Of a DNA stretch of 64,000 nucleotides, positions 31,604 through 42,887 are shown in pieces. The position numbers and the translations under genes were made by a program. Origin of the DNA: Globodera rostochiensis. Taxonomy: Eukaryota; Nematoda; Chromadorea; Rhabditida; Heteroderidae. Under the pieces are notes generated by a model. It saw only the letters and a program-made list of their open reading frames with translations. It made no database searches and was not told the origin of the DNA. Within the stretch, counting starts at the first letter, position 1; each line of letters opens with the position of its first letter. The stretch lies in NCBI GenBank assembly GCA_018350325.1, contig JAEVLN010000015.1:579539-643538 (forward strand), given 5' to 3'.

Positions 31604-32211
31604 TAATATTTTTTCCCGTGTGGGACCCCAATTCTTAAGGGTTGCCCTTTTTAGGCCTGTTAGGACAATTTACAATCAATTTTACCTTATTGCTATGCGT
31701 TCGAATCCGATCACTTTGTCCGGAAGCGGCTCTTGAGGAATTGCCAGCCGACGCTCGACTTCATAACATTCAATAAGTTTGACAATTTCTGCCCCATTTC
31801 CTTTAATTGCGCGACGAATGTGCAAATCGCCCAAAGACCATTCGTTCGATTTGAAATGCGCGTCCACCAAAAGGTCAAATCGATCGCTGAGAAGCGCCAC
31901 TTTTAGTCCGAGTACAAAAGGGCCACAGAATTTAAAGACTTCAAACAGAACGTCATTGCAAATGAAACTGAAATTCGGTTTAAGGCATTGGTGTTATTGT
32001 TCTTTCTTAAAAAACAGATTCAATAAGCGCCTTAAATTTTCAATTTTTATTTTTAATTGATAAATTCGTAAGCTGAACATATTTTCAGACAAATTTTAGA
32101 ATAAAAAACAAATCACCGATTTTATATATCTAGAGGTTGGCTCCATTAATTAATCTGATAAACTCACATTTCTTTCAATTTTTTCGCCGCTTTGCTCGGA
32201 TTTTCGGACAT

Positions 32212-33224
32212 AATAATTCTATTAGAATTTTGTGATTTTGAATGAGGCTAAAAATTGAAGTTTAACAATTAATTATTCTGGCCAAAAATTAGGAGGTAAT
32301 TGTAGTCGCCTTCTCGTCCAATCCATTGCTTTTTGTAATTTAGCTCAACAAGCCTTTTGTAAATTTGAATAAGGGGCTAACCATTGAAATCGAATCGGGA
32401 CCTCTTCAGGCAATTTAAAAGAAAAATGTACAAATTAAAATGCTGACAGCCATTTCACTTTCCCATACCGCCGCTTCCCTTTTCTACCAGCACCGGACGC
32501 CCTCAAAAATCGGAATTCCGAAGCCTCAAGATTTTCGGAAATCGAATTTCGGTAAATGTGAAGAATTATACCTCCTGATAGTGAGGGTTTAGCTTATTCA
32601 TTCATATTCAGTAGTGCTTAAAATATTGCCTTTTTTCAACAAATTTTCTAAAAAATGCCTAAAATATTGATTTATTATGAAAAAATGGCGAAATACGGAT
32701 CTATTCTCAAAAAAGGCAAAATATTGATGGGCTTCTCTCGTGATTCCCTATTCGCAAAAAAAAAGGTTTAAAACCTGAAAATCCGCGCCCTACTTATGAT
32801 TATATTGAAAATATAATAAATTTTTAAATATTTTTAGGTGTCTAGAAACAGAAAAAAAACAATTAAAAGAACATATTAGACAGATTCAGTCCAGACTAGC
32901 TTGGGAGTCATGAATTATTACAACAAGAAGCACGGCCCAAAAACGACGACGAAAAAAGCAATGATTTTAAAGTTATTTATGTTCAAAGAAAAAGCCAAAA
33001 GCTGTTATAATTTACAGAGGCCTAGAACACTAATCTGAGCTCCATTCCGGCGAAAAGATCAAAAGCCCATTTTATGGCACAAAATTATTGTGTACAAATC
33101 GTAAACAAAAATTCATGGGGTGGGGGGGGGGGGTTTAGGGCGGGTGGGGGGGGGGGGGGTTTAGGGCGGGGGGGGGGGGGGGTGTATTTACCGTTTTAAT
33201 TGAATTTTTAAAGAATTTTTCCAG
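32212..33224. other. Gene-free stretch with poly-G microsatellite
   Basis: 32212-32270 is the subfamily-2 upstream block shared with Fbx3 (13021-13080). The CTTCTCTCGTGATTCCCTATT repeat recurs near 32730. At 33117-33183 long G runs alternate with TTTAGGGCGGG. No exon was seen. Confidence 0.5.
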
Positions 33225-34427
33225 AAACCCGGTCAGCAAACCCGAACAATACCAACCGTAGCGCGACCACGCGCCAAACTGCAGCATTTGATCGACTATT
33301 TTCCGGGCGTGCAGAGCACGGATGGCATTCGGATGACACGCGCGCGGATGCAGTCAAAGGTCCTTTGGAGTGTTCAAATTACAATTTATTCGATTTCCCT
33401 AGCGCTGGCCGAGATCGGTCGGGATGCCGGGTCCCGGTTTTCTAAAAATTGAAATCCCGGTTAATTTCTTAAATATAAAAAATTTCCCGACGGCACCTGT
33501 GGACGCTGTCGGAGACAACAATGAGGAAAATATTTTTGATGCCGTTGAGCAATTGCGTCGGGGATGATGACGGCACTTACGCTTACGCAAAACGGGGCGT
33601 TTTTTGGGGTTTTGCGAATGCACCGCGTTACCCGTGTTGTAGTGGACGGTACATTTATGAGGGCGTGCCGTCGTTTACTGTCGGCGACGTCGTCGGCTGC
33701 GGCGTCAATTTGGCAACTCGCCAACTCATTTATACAAAAAACGGGGAGCGTTTGGGTAAGAAAGAAACGGCACAAAATTAATTAATGGGACATCATTTTT
33801 TACTTATGGAATTTGTCGATTTTTGGCGATTAGCTTTTGCTTGATAAAAAGTTTAACAAATAAAAAGCTTTTCTGATTTATATAACTAGAGACGAGATTT
33901 TTAGGGACTAAAAAATGTGCTAAAACTGACTAAATCAAGTCAATTTATGCGTAAAACCTTTAACTCCATCATTCTTTATTAATTTTCTTCTTACATTGTA
34001 AATATAATATTTTTCATATGTTTTGAAAAATTTTATAAAAAGTAACAATTCAAAATTTTTTTGGATCACGCTCTAATTCAAAAATTTTTCCAAATAATGC
34101 TATTTTTGGGCTTCTCTCGTCAACTCCTGTTCGCAAAAAAAAAATAGGTTAAAGCCTAAACTCTTCTCTAGTAATAATATTTGATTGTTTAGCTAATGAC
34201 AAAGTTATTACTGACCAAACTTGAGCGGTTCCGTATTTTTTTGGTTATTTAAAAAAAATTTATATTTTCTATTTTTTTAATTTATTTGACCCTTTTCAGA
34301 CACTGCAAATTTATTTGTCGTTTCTGTCGACAATTTGTTTCCGTGCGTTTCGATGTGCGTCCAATTTACCAAAATTGAAGCAAATTTTGGACCGAACTTT
34401 AAATTCAATATTGCCGATGCGAGTTAG
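33225..34427 (+). pseudogene. SPRY2: second RanBPM/SPRYSEC-type SPRY gene remnant
   Basis: Duplicate of the SPRY1 segment. Block 33225-33359 matches 13797-13931 codon for codon in length. The SPRY exon matches SPRY1 only from about 33539 (MPLSNCVGDDDGTYAY) to 33755; its first codons (GVCIGLATKQ in SPRY1) are replaced by CCCGG-rich repeat DNA. The last exon 34300-34427 is uninterrupted and ends IEANFGPNFKFNI...TAG. Between them an extra ~290-bp insert starts near 33880. The copy lacks a start and the SPRY N-terminal half, so it is probably not functional. It is valuable as the empty-site reference for the insertions in SPRY1. Confidence 0.7.
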
Positions 34428-34508
34428 AGCAGATGAAGACGATCGATCAATTCGATTTGTGATTTTTTTGTTTCTCTGAAAATGCCATGGACTTTTATGA
34501 ATTTAAAC

Positions 34509-35265
34509 CAGGGTTCGTAACTGTCCTTATTTATAAGATTTGTCCTTATTTGAGGGGTGCCAATCTTATAAATTTTAAATGTCCTTATTTATAAGATTTG
34601 TCCTTATTTGAGGCCTCCATCCTTATTTTGTTCTTATTTTTCGAATTTTGTGAAGATTTTCATAATATTTGGATCCAATTTTTTAAATTAGAAAATTTCG
34701 AAGCGAATGGGACCAATTTTCATTAAAAATTGAGTCAAAATTCCAAAAAAATTTCTCGGCGGCGCCTATCGGCACCGCCGACCTCCCTCTCAGAACCCAA
34801 AAATTGTAAAAATTCTGACAATTTTTCTTTACAAATGTCGTTAATTCTTGTCCCGGCGGCGCTTATCGACGTCGCCGGACCATTCCTATTCCTAAAAAGC
34901 TTAAAAAAATTGCCGTATTTTTTAAATTTTTGTTGCAAATCGTTTAACAAATTGAATCAAAAATTCAAAATTTTCTCGGCAGCGCCTATCGGCACCGCCG
35001 ACCCCCCCCCCCCCCCCTACTAAAGCGGAATTCGCAAAAAAATTGCTTTTTTGAAATGGGAGCAATTTCCAAGCCCAAATTGTTGAAAAAAATTGTCGGT
35101 GTCGATAAATAAGGTTAAAAAACTCACATTTCAGGATAAAATAAAAATTTACTGCATTTTTGAACATTTTATAAAGTGTCCTTATTTTTGCAAGCAAAAT
35201 GCCAGCAAAATCTTATTTTTGAACTTCACTGTCCTTATTTTGAAAAATTTTAGTTACGAACCCTG
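34509..35265. mobile_element. hAT-like MITE with perfect 8-bp target duplication
   Basis: The ends CAGGGTTCGTAAC and GTTACGAACCCTG are flanked by ATTTAAAC on both sides (34501-34508, 35266-35273). The SPRY1 segment has a single ATTTAAAC and no insert. Subterminal words are GTCCTTATTT. Two inverted copies of the GGCGGTGCCGATAGGCGCC family lie inside. Confidence 0.88.
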
Positions 35266-35273
35266 ATTTAAAC

Positions 35274-36163
35274 CCAAATCAGAAAGGGGAGACCCTTTAC
35301 TTTCTAAAAAAATTGTTCAACCGCTTCAATTTTGACTGCTAAGGTCCCCCCTGTAGTGCCCAACTGAACGACTCCCGAAAACAAATAGCAATTGGCTTTC
35401 AACATTTTGAACATTTATTCAATTTAAAAAATGCATTTACAATATGTATCGTAGAAAATTTTGAGCTTGCTGAAAGTGCCAAACGAAAAACTAATAAAAT
35501 ATTTGTGTATGCCATTTGAGTTGATTTAATATATATATTTTAAAATAGAACCCCGGGGGCTCTATTATTCAACCTCCCCAATAAGGGAGGGGGTGGGGGA
35601 GGGGACCCTATTGTTCATCCTATTTTTTAGAAAATTTTGAGCAAAATTTAAAGCCTAACAAACTAACTGATCTGTAAAAATTTTTGCGAACTATGAAGAA
35701 AGTTATGGTCCCTCAAAGTTGGCCAAAAACTATTGGGGGGACCCTTTTGGTCATGTTGAAAAATTTGTTGTTCTAAAATTATCTGAAAAATGTGTTATTT
35801 GATGCACTGATTACGAATTCGTCAATAGAAAATAAGAATTAGAATTTTTTAAACATAAAATAAACGAATTTTTTGGGTACGATAGTTCACTAGGCTTATG
35901 GTCTCTTTTATTTTTTGTTTGTTTAAAAAGATTAGCAAAACAAAATTTAGGTGAATTATTGAAAAAAGACGACAGATGAAAAGTGTCCCTCTCTATGGTT
36001 TGACAAAAGCCGGTTCCGGTTAACCGGGTGTCGGCCAAAACCCGAAAATCGGGGGTCCAAAAACCAGTCCCTTTTGGGGTATCGTTTAAAAAATTTAATT
36101 TATTTTAGTTTGGGTATGTATCAGGGGTGTCGATATCGTCTCCTCAAAATACGGTTCTTCTGT
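35274..36163. other. SPRY2 segment flank, then gene-free DNA
   Basis: Up to about 35640 it matches 16790-17950 with the tandem-arm MITE 2 site empty. The remainder is AT-rich with a foldback-arm phrase (AAGTTATGGTCCCTCAAAGTT) near 35700. No gene. Confidence 0.5.
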
Positions 36164-36295
36164 ATTTTATGCGTCCCAAAGGGTTTTATGCGTCCCAACA
36201 TATTTTATGCGTCCCATCAAGATTTTATGCGTCCAATCAGAATTTATGCGTCCCATCAAGATTTTATGCGTCCAATCAGATTTTATGCGTCCCAA
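36164..36295. repeat. Short TTTTATGCGTCCCA array
   Basis: Seven spaced copies of TTTTATGCGTCC(C), with variable 3-7-bp spacers (AAAGGG, AACATA, ATCAAGA, AATCAGA). It is a small, irregular relative of the 19-bp array at 56438-62990. Confidence 0.8.
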
Positions 36296-36379
36296 CAATA
36301 AATCATTTGTAAAAATGCAAAAAATCAACATTATGTGCGTTTTAAAAACAAGAAACTAAATTGGTGTACAACAGAATAA

Positions 36380-36640
36380 TCAAACAGGGAAAACACGCCG
36401 CATTTCTTCCAAAATATGTGGAAAGATTTTTTCATTAGAATGAAAACGACGAAACATATACTGGTAGAGATAAGTAGGTAACAATTCTGGGGTAGTGCCA
36501 TGCAAATGTTTTAGGCCTTGTTTAAGAGCTCGCCATGTAGCCTCTATTCCCTGGGTATGGATTTGGGGGTCTGTTGGATCTATAAAGTTTACCTGGTGGT
36601 AACAATTACAATGTTTTGTCCATTTTGAATTACTCTCCAA
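36380..36640 (-). pseudogene. Merlin/IS1595-like transposase C-terminal remnant
   Basis: An 86-residue frame contains [20 protein letters not shown] and then YLYQYMFRRF. Spacing of the D-P, H-T-Q, I-E and W residues resembles the C-terminal catalytic part (including the final E) of DDE transposases of the IS1595/Merlin group. The N-terminal two thirds are missing, so it is a fragment. It abuts and partly overlaps the extended last exon of Fbx7 in another frame on the same strand. Confidence 0.55.
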
Positions 36641-39343
36641 ATTCCGTTTGTCCTCAATTCTTTCTTTTTGGGCTCACTCGGGCCTTCGTTTGCGTCAAGC
36701 AGTCTAAAAATTAGAAAATAGGGGAAGAATAAATTCCGCGAGTTTTTTTTTTGTTGAAAATTCCAAAAATGGCGAAGGAAAGTGTTTCCAATAATCCCAT
36801 TTCATCCCCTCACCCGTCGCCAATGTCCTTGTCTTCTAAGTTAATGCTGATGCGAGTCGACTGCTGACTCCAATTCCACTCAATTGCCTCCTGCTCCCAC
36901 TCGGCCCATTTGTCCTCGTCGCGCTCAGTTGGACAGCGAACCAACATACAATTGCCTCTTCTATTAAAGCTTCGCAACTCCAATCGTTCCCCCGTCAAAT
37001 TGTTCTTCAGTTCAAATGGCACAATGGCAACAGCAGAAAACCAATCCCAAACACACATGATGAAATTGACCGCAACGGTCGAATTGACAAATGCCTTAAG
37101 AGGAATAAAGGAAATTAAAGAGTCCAATTCTAAACAAATTAAAAATGCACCAATTTGAGTCCTTCCATTTTTTCCGAATGAAATCGGCAGAATTTCAACA
37201 CTTTCGGATGACCATCCCCGCGGGGCGTGTGCAACCATTTGGCCAATGCTTGGCCAGAAGAAGCGCCGGCACTGTCATCGGGCGGAAACTCGGGGAAAAA
37301 ATCAAAGGATTCGATCACTCGGAGTTTTGGGCAATCGCAGAGAACGGTCGGAGAGAATTGGCGCAAAGGGACGAGTTCGGAATAAAAGAAGCAAAAACAG
37401 CGAATGTTGTCTTTGATCAACGGCCAAATCCGGTGCCAAATAATTTTCCAACTGCGCTTTTGGATGGTGTCTGTTTCAATGTAAAGAGTTGTCTCTTTGG
37501 AATTGAAAAGTCGGCGAATGATTTGAAGGAATTCGATGACACTTCGGTCGATGTAACTAAAAATACCATAGAACATTGAGGGACTGGCTCGGATCCGAAT
37601 AAAAATACAACCAATCGATTCCTCTCGTCGAGCTGAGTACGAATCAGCAAAAATTTCTTGCCGGAAAGCACTATGAAGAAAGTTATGGGCTCCTCGAAGT
37701 TGGCCAAAAACCATAGGGGGGCGGTACCAAAAATTGTCAGAAATATGTTAATTGACATGGAAAATAGCTCCCAAAGTACCGCACTTTTTGGAAGAAAAAA
37801 TATTTTCACAAATTTTGACCAAAAGGGTCCCTCCCCCCTATGGTTTTTGGCCAAGTTTGAGGAGCCATAACTTTCTTCATAGTGCTTTCCGGCAAGAAAT
37901 TTTTGCTGATTCGTACTCAGCTCGACGAGAGGAATCGATTGGTTGTAGTTTTATTCGGATCCGAGCCAGTCCCTGATAAGATATAAATTCCCAAAACATT
38001 TAGGAAAATCCTTAAGAGATTTCAAACAATTTAAACCAGCAATGACCTTATCAAAAGGCGTTCAAATCCGATCACTTTGTCGGGAAATGGCTCTTGCGGA
38101 ATTGGCAGGCGACGCGCGACTTTATTGTCAACGAATTTGACAATTTTAGCGCCCTTTCCTTTCTTTAAGCGACGAATTTGCAAATTGCCCAACGCCAATC
38201 CATTCGAATTGAAATGCGCGTCAACCAAAAAGTCAAATCGATCGCTGAGAAGCGCCACTTTCAGTCCGAGCACAAAAGGGCCACAGAATTCGAACACATC
38301 AAACAGAACGTCGTTGCAAACGAAACTGAAAAATTATTAAATGCTAAAAATGAGATTTTGGGGTGGCAACATCAACAATTTTTCTCCACAATTCGGGGTT
38401 AGATTGAAGAAGTTCAGGGTGCATTATAGTGAACGCTCACTCCAAGAGGGCATATCTTAAATCCTCTTTTAATCCCCCACGGGTGATTATTTTTCAAACC
38501 TACTCAGAGAGTGGGCGATTATTAGAGGTTGGGGGATTATTATAGGATGGGGGATTATTTTTCAACCTACTCAGAGAGTGGGCGATTATTAGAGGTTGGG
38601 GGATTATTAGAACATGGGGGATTAAAAGCGGATTTACGGTAATTATAAACGATCGCTGTCTAAGTCCTAAGTTTAGGAAATGCATTTAAGCCGGTTTTTG
38701 AACCACGTAAACTTGGTCAAAATGGATATTGTTGAACAAATTTTGTGACTTCCTGCGCACCAATCTACACAAATTCATCTTTTGTGTATACAGCAGGGCA
38801 TTTCGGATTCCAGAAAATTTCGGGTTTTTTTGGCCGTTTTGGATTCGTATTTCGGAATTTGGGTTAAATTTCGGATTCCGGAAAAATTTCGGGATTTACG
38901 TGAATTCGGATTTAAAATCCTTTCGGATTTTTGGTTTTCCGGAATTCGGATTTTATTTTCCGATTTTGCCCAGCCCTGGTATACAGCGTCTTACTAGTGT
39001 CGTCGTTAAATTACTTTTGGCACTTCTTGATTACTAACTTAACTATTGTATCAGAATTTTAAGAAAATTCTCCAATAAAACAAGGACAAAATAAAGACAA
39101 AGACCTGAAATAGGACAAATTGTATAAATAAGGACATTATAAAATTGAGACTTTCCAAATAAGGGCAAAGCGATCCCTGGAATTTTGGAGGGTTGGGGGG
39201 GGGGGGTAGTGGGAAAGGCCGAAAAGCAAAAACAAAACCCTTTTGTCCTGCCCATGTACCATTCTCGCTTTTCAAATAAAAAAAACTCACATTTCATTTA
39301 GTTGTTTTTCCACTTTCTTCGGATTGTTCGGATTGTCCGACAT
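36589..39343 (-). CDS. Fbx7: F-box-like protein, probably intact, extended C-terminus
   Basis: Exons: 39291-39343, 38047-38325, 37151-37556, 36814-37094, 36589-36703. They total 1134 bp (377 residues) with no stop. Exon 1 is [17 protein letters not shown], 9 bp longer than in relatives. Exon 2 has the F-box-like [15 protein letters not shown] and [12 protein letters not shown]. Exons 3 and 4 keep [33 protein letters not shown] and DEDKWAEWE. Exon 5 lacks the two bases that put relatives in frame for their stop, so it reads through 22 more residues to TAA at 36589-36591, inside the transposase remnant. F-box proteins usually recruit substrates to SCF ubiquitin ligases; that role is assumed from the motif only. 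Intron 1 holds a hAT-like MITE and intron 2 a foldback. Confidence 0.72.
37579..37974. mobile_element. Foldback MITE in intron 2 of Fbx7
   Basis: Inverted arms of about 140 bp are nearly identical: GGGACTGGCTCGGATCCGAA on the left and its complement on the right, down to CCAAAAACCATAGGGGG. The loop is about 110 bp. Flanking TGA on both sides could be a 3-bp target duplication. Arm phrases (CCAATCGATTCCTCTCGTCG) recur at 16200, 22650, 43895 and 44560. Confidence 0.8.
38470..38640. repeat. About 75-bp tandem duplication in intron 1 of Fbx7
   Basis: CCTACTCAGAGAGTGGGCGA and TTATTAGAGGTTGGGGGATT occur twice in the same order. No coding role seen. Confidence 0.7.
38794..38978. mobile_element. 185-bp hAT-like MITE with perfect 8-bp duplication
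   Basis: The ends CAGGGC and GCCCTG-like (CAGCCCTG) are flanked by GTATACAG at 38786-38793 and 38979-38986. The body is made of TTTCGGATTCCGG words in both orientations. A similar body at 47436-47530 marks another, incomplete copy. Confidence 0.85.
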
Positions 39344-39800
39344 TTGTTTTTGTTGTAAATTTAAATGATTTTTTGATTCCAATCAGCTAAAAAGTGAGAA
39401 GGCGGCATTTTTTATACTATCTAAAAACAGAAAGCAAGACAAAAACCCGAATTCTAGGCCAAAAATCCCACTTCGATGGCCTAAAACAATCAAATTGCCC
39501 GGGTCAAACAAATAAATAAAACATAAATTTATTTATTGGATTAAGTCAAAATCAAATGCCAAAAAAAGAACGAATGAAAGGAAGGCAAAAATTGTGTAGA
39601 CTTATCCTTAAAAATGCCAACAATTGGGGGGAAATCAAAATGATTGCTCGGGGCTTTGTGCCATCCGTATGTATGGGAATTTTGCTTTCTGTTCATTGAC
39701 CCCCCCCCCATCAATCCTTTCAAAAATGGATTATTTGGGCGGTGATTTATTTATTCACTGATATGGCAATTTATCTTCCCATTTAAACGCTAAAATCAAG
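39344..39800 (-). promoter_or_regulatory. Conserved upstream region of Fbx7
   Basis: Same proximal block as Fbx5 (minus strand AGTATAAAA, then GATTGGAATC, then AATCATTT before the ATG), followed by about 370 bp homologous to 22010-22440. Retention of this much upstream sequence in two copies suggests a recent joint duplication of gene and promoter. Confidence 0.5.
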
Positions 39801-41207
39801 GGGGCAGCCAAAGTCGAATATTCGAAAATTGTTCGAATTCGAGCAGGATTCGAAATTGGCCGAAGTGGAGCTCAGATTCAGAATCTAGGCCCCAGAATAC
39901 CCCTAGAAACACGGCCGTAGTGGCTTCGGCATTCACGTTCCGGCGCCAAATAAAACAATGAAAAGACGCATTAAAAAGGTATGAAAATTTTTGTTGAAAA
40001 AAGACGAATCCGACAACTTTTGCTTGAAAAACGGCCTAGGCCTAAGGAGCCTAAGCTGAGGTGATTTATGTAAAAAGACATTTCACGAGGGTTTTCAGGC
40101 CTCGGAAATGGGTCAACTCCAACAGCAGACAAATTAGGCAAACCGTCAAAATTGCCCAAAATACCCTCCTTTTATGCTTTTGCATAGGCTAATCCTGCTT
40201 TTTTTAGCTGCTAAATCCGGCCGTGATTTAAAAAAAAAAAATCAAAAATTGGGTGATCTTTGGGGTCTGAGTCCAACCGGATGCAACTGCACTTGGGGGT
40301 GCGTCCACCTACTGATCAGTATTCCCATTAGAGAGCAGGAAACGGCATCAGCCCAATGATCGCCACCCATCGCGCCGAGTGCAGTATTTTTATAGGATGG
40401 AGACGATTGGAAGCAAATTATTTGATGGGTTTCATTTGCGGGCAGAGAAGGCGTAGAAAAACGGGAGAGAGTGTGCAAATGTCTGCGGAAAAGAAAACAG
40501 ACAAAGTTCGGCGCTGCCGTTTTGGCGCCAAGGTCTTTTTTCACAACTTATCAATGTTTTTACATAATTGATTAAGGGCATCCTTTTACATCAAATACTG
40601 GTTTCACTATTTTTAAGTATTTTCAATGTCAAATTCAATTAAAAGAAAAACGAAAAATGAAATTAACACATTAAGCAAACACACCTCAACACGTTTGCCA
40701 AAATGAGTGCTGATGGAACTATGTGCGATTCTATTCGCGTGCCCAACAAATGCAGAGCTTACTCTCAGTTCAGGGTGAGCTTTAGGCCTAAGCCTAAGCT
40801 CAGGTTGGCTTAATGCTTAAGCTCAGCTTAGGGTGACGTCCAGGGTGACCAGCTAAAAAACCCAAAAAGCAGGATTAGCAGTTTATATCGGGATAAAGAG
40901 AACGAGTCGGGATAGGAAAACGAATCGGAGGTGAACGAGTGTTGGCCGGGAACGAATTGAGGCAGGCATTGTTTGATGCTAGCATTAGGTAATTGTTGCG
41001 GAGCTCAAAAAAGAAAGACAATGTAAAGACCAAAAAATGGGTTAAACATTTCGCCGAAATTAGGGAGGGGGAGGGCTTACGGATTTCAACAGCGCCTTCG
41101 TTCCATTCAACAAAATTTCTGATAGACAATAAAAATTTAACGCAACAATTCGATGTCCATTTTATATGTAAGTTTTAATTCCATTCAAAATTTATGCCTT
41201 TTCGTCC
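39801..41207. other. Gene-free stretch with repeat remnants
   Basis: Core phrase CAGATTCAGAATCTAGGCCC near 39870 (see the tandem-arm element core). GGCCTAAG words lie at 40050 and 40790. A moderately GC-rich stretch at 40250-40530 has open frames on both strands but no recognisable protein. A decayed GAACGAGTCGGG patch is at 40893-40965. Confidence 0.4.
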
Positions 41208-42578
41208 TCAATTCTTTCTCTTTTTAGGCTCACTTGGGCCTTCGTCTGCGTCAAGCAGTCTAAAAATTAGAAAATAGGGGAAGAAAGTGTTTCCAATAAA
41301 CAATGCTTCCATACCCGTCGCCAATGTCACTGTCGTTAAAGCAAATAATGATGCGATTCCACTGATGGTGCCAATCCCACTCAGCCGCCTCCTTTTCCCA
41401 TTCGGTCCATTTGTCCTCGTCGCGCTCAATTGGACAACGAACCAAAAGCCATTTGTTTCCTTCAAGGTGTCGCAACACCAAACGCTCCCCCGTCAAATTA
41501 TTCTTCAATTCAAATGGCACAATGTCAGCAGGAGTAGGATCCCAACGACAGCGACAAATGATGAAATTGACCGGCTCGGTCGAATTGAAAAATTCCTTTA
41601 GGGGAATAAAGGAATTTAAAATGTCCAATAAAACAAATTCTCAAAAACTCACCATTTTGACTCCTTCCACTTGTATCGAACAAAAAAAGCATTGCAACAC
41701 TTTCGGAAGTCCATCCCCGCGGGGCGTGTGCAACCATTTGGCCACTGCTTGTTCAGCAGAAGCGAAGGCACTGTCAGCGGCCGGAAACGCGGGGAAAACA
41801 TAACTGGAATGGACCATTCGGAGCTTCGGGCAATCGCGGAGAATGGTCGGAAACAAATGGCGCAAACGATCGAATTCAAAGGGAAGCATCAAAAATCCGC
41901 AAATCTTGTCTTTGATCAGAGGCCAAATCTTTTTCCAAATGATTTCCCAACTGCGGTTTTGGGTGGGGGCTGCTGTTGTTCTGATGAAAAGCCCTTTGGA
42001 GTCGAAAAGTCGGCGAATGCGTTGGAGAAATTCGATGGTACTTCCGTCGATGTAACTAAAATTGTAAAATATCAAAAAACTAATGGACAAAAGAAATTAA
42101 AACATTTTTGTTTTAAGGCTTTCAGAACAATTTAAACCGAGAATGACCTTATTTGAAGGCGCCCAAATCCGACCACGTTGTCAGGAAGCGGCTCTTGCGG
42201 AATTGGCAGGCGACGCGCGACTTCATTGCCAACGAATTTGACAATTTCAGCGCCATTCCCGTCATCTGCGCGACAAATTTTTAAATTGCCCAACGACCAT
42301 TCCTTCAATTTGAAATGCGCGTCCACCAAACGATCAAATCGATCGCTGATCAAAGCAACTTTGAGTCCGAGCAAAAGAGGCCCAAAGAATTCGAACACAT
42401 CAAACAGAACGTCGTCGCAAATGAAACTGAAAAATTATAAATGGGAAAAATAAGATTTTGGGGTGGTATAGGGATCCAAAATAAGGCTGGTTGAGTCCCC
42501 GACTACCCATCCCCATTCAAATAAAAACACTCACATTTCTTTCAGTCGTTTCTCCACTTTCTTCGGATTGTCCGACAT
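41208..42578 (-). CDS. Fbx8: intact F-box-like protein (best family reference)
   Basis: Five exons with AG/GT borders: 42535-42578, 42148-42426, 41653-42055, 41315-41595, 41208-41259. The sum is 1059 bp, 352 residues plus stop, with no frame break. Introns are 108, 92, 57 and 55 bp. Exon 1 is [14 protein letters not shown]. Exon 2 starts with an F-box-like helix pair ([18 protein letters not shown], then [12 protein letters not shown]). Exon 3 has [34 protein letters not shown] and [16 protein letters not shown]. Exon 4 has [16 protein letters not shown] and [10 protein letters not shown], ending GDG. Exon 5 is a Lys-rich tail. The exon 2 donor is the weak GTCATT, as in most copies. A substrate-receptor role is inferred from the F-box-like start only; the C-terminal region matches nothing I can name. 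Confidence 0.8.
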
Positions 42579-42665
42579 TTGTTTTGTTGTTGTAAATCCA
42601 AATGATTTTAATAATTCCAATGGCTAAAAACTGAAAAGATGGCTTTTTTAATATATATAAAAATT
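42579..42665 (-). promoter_or_regulatory. Conserved proximal promoter block of Fbx8
   Basis: On the minus strand TATATATTAAAAAAGCC, then CAGTTTTTAGCC, then ATTGGAATT and AAATCATTTGG precede the ATG. The order and spacing match the blocks above Fbx5, 7, 9 and 11. Confidence 0.5.
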
Positions 42666-42706
42666 AGAAAACACGACAAAACCCGAAAACAAACTATGCA
42701 TGACTA

Positions 42707-42771
42707 GGGCGTCCAAAAATATGCAATTCCAAATTCAGGAAAAAAAGAAATATGCATATTTTTGGACGCCC
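42707..42771. mobile_element. 65-bp TA-flanked mini-MITE (Tc1/mariner-like)
   Basis: It starts GGGCGTCCAAAAATATGCA and ends with the inverted complement. TA dinucleotides flank it at 42705-42706 and 42772-42773. It is one of the shortest possible terminal-repeat elements, essentially two arms and an 18-27-bp loop. Confidence 0.75.
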
Positions 42772-42887
42772 TAATAATAACACAAAAAATTGGGGAGAGA
42801 ATTAGGGGTTCGGCTGCATTTCGCGGATCCGGACAGTTTGGCGTCGATCATTTTGGCGCTATCAGTCGTCATAACTTTATGAGTCCC

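Larger units (their letters stand above)
24643..32211 (-). pseudogene. Fbx6: F-box-like gene split by an LTR retrotransposon
   Basis: Exon 1 32168-32211 (MSENPSKAAKKLKE), exon 2 31686-31967, exon 3 30839-31241, exon 4 in two parts 30614-30791 and 25502-25606, exon 5 24643-24694. Removing the retrotransposon and one copy of its 5-bp duplication restores the expected exon 4 length and a total length divisible by three. Independently, exon 3 has a TAA (31115-31117) in place of a residue in the motif IIWHxIWPL, so the copy is broken twice. A foldback lies in intron 2. Exon 1 and the upstream sequence group it with Fbx3. Confidence 0.85.

Noticed and set aside
33117..33183. Interstitial telomere (TTTAGGG-like within G runs)
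   Set aside because: Only two TTTAGGGCGGG words separated by plain G runs; it is better described as a G microsatellite.
40242..40544. 100-residue minus-strand frame in GC-richer DNA
   Set aside because: No recognisable motif, no splice partners, and an overlapping open frame on the other strand; not enough for a gene call.
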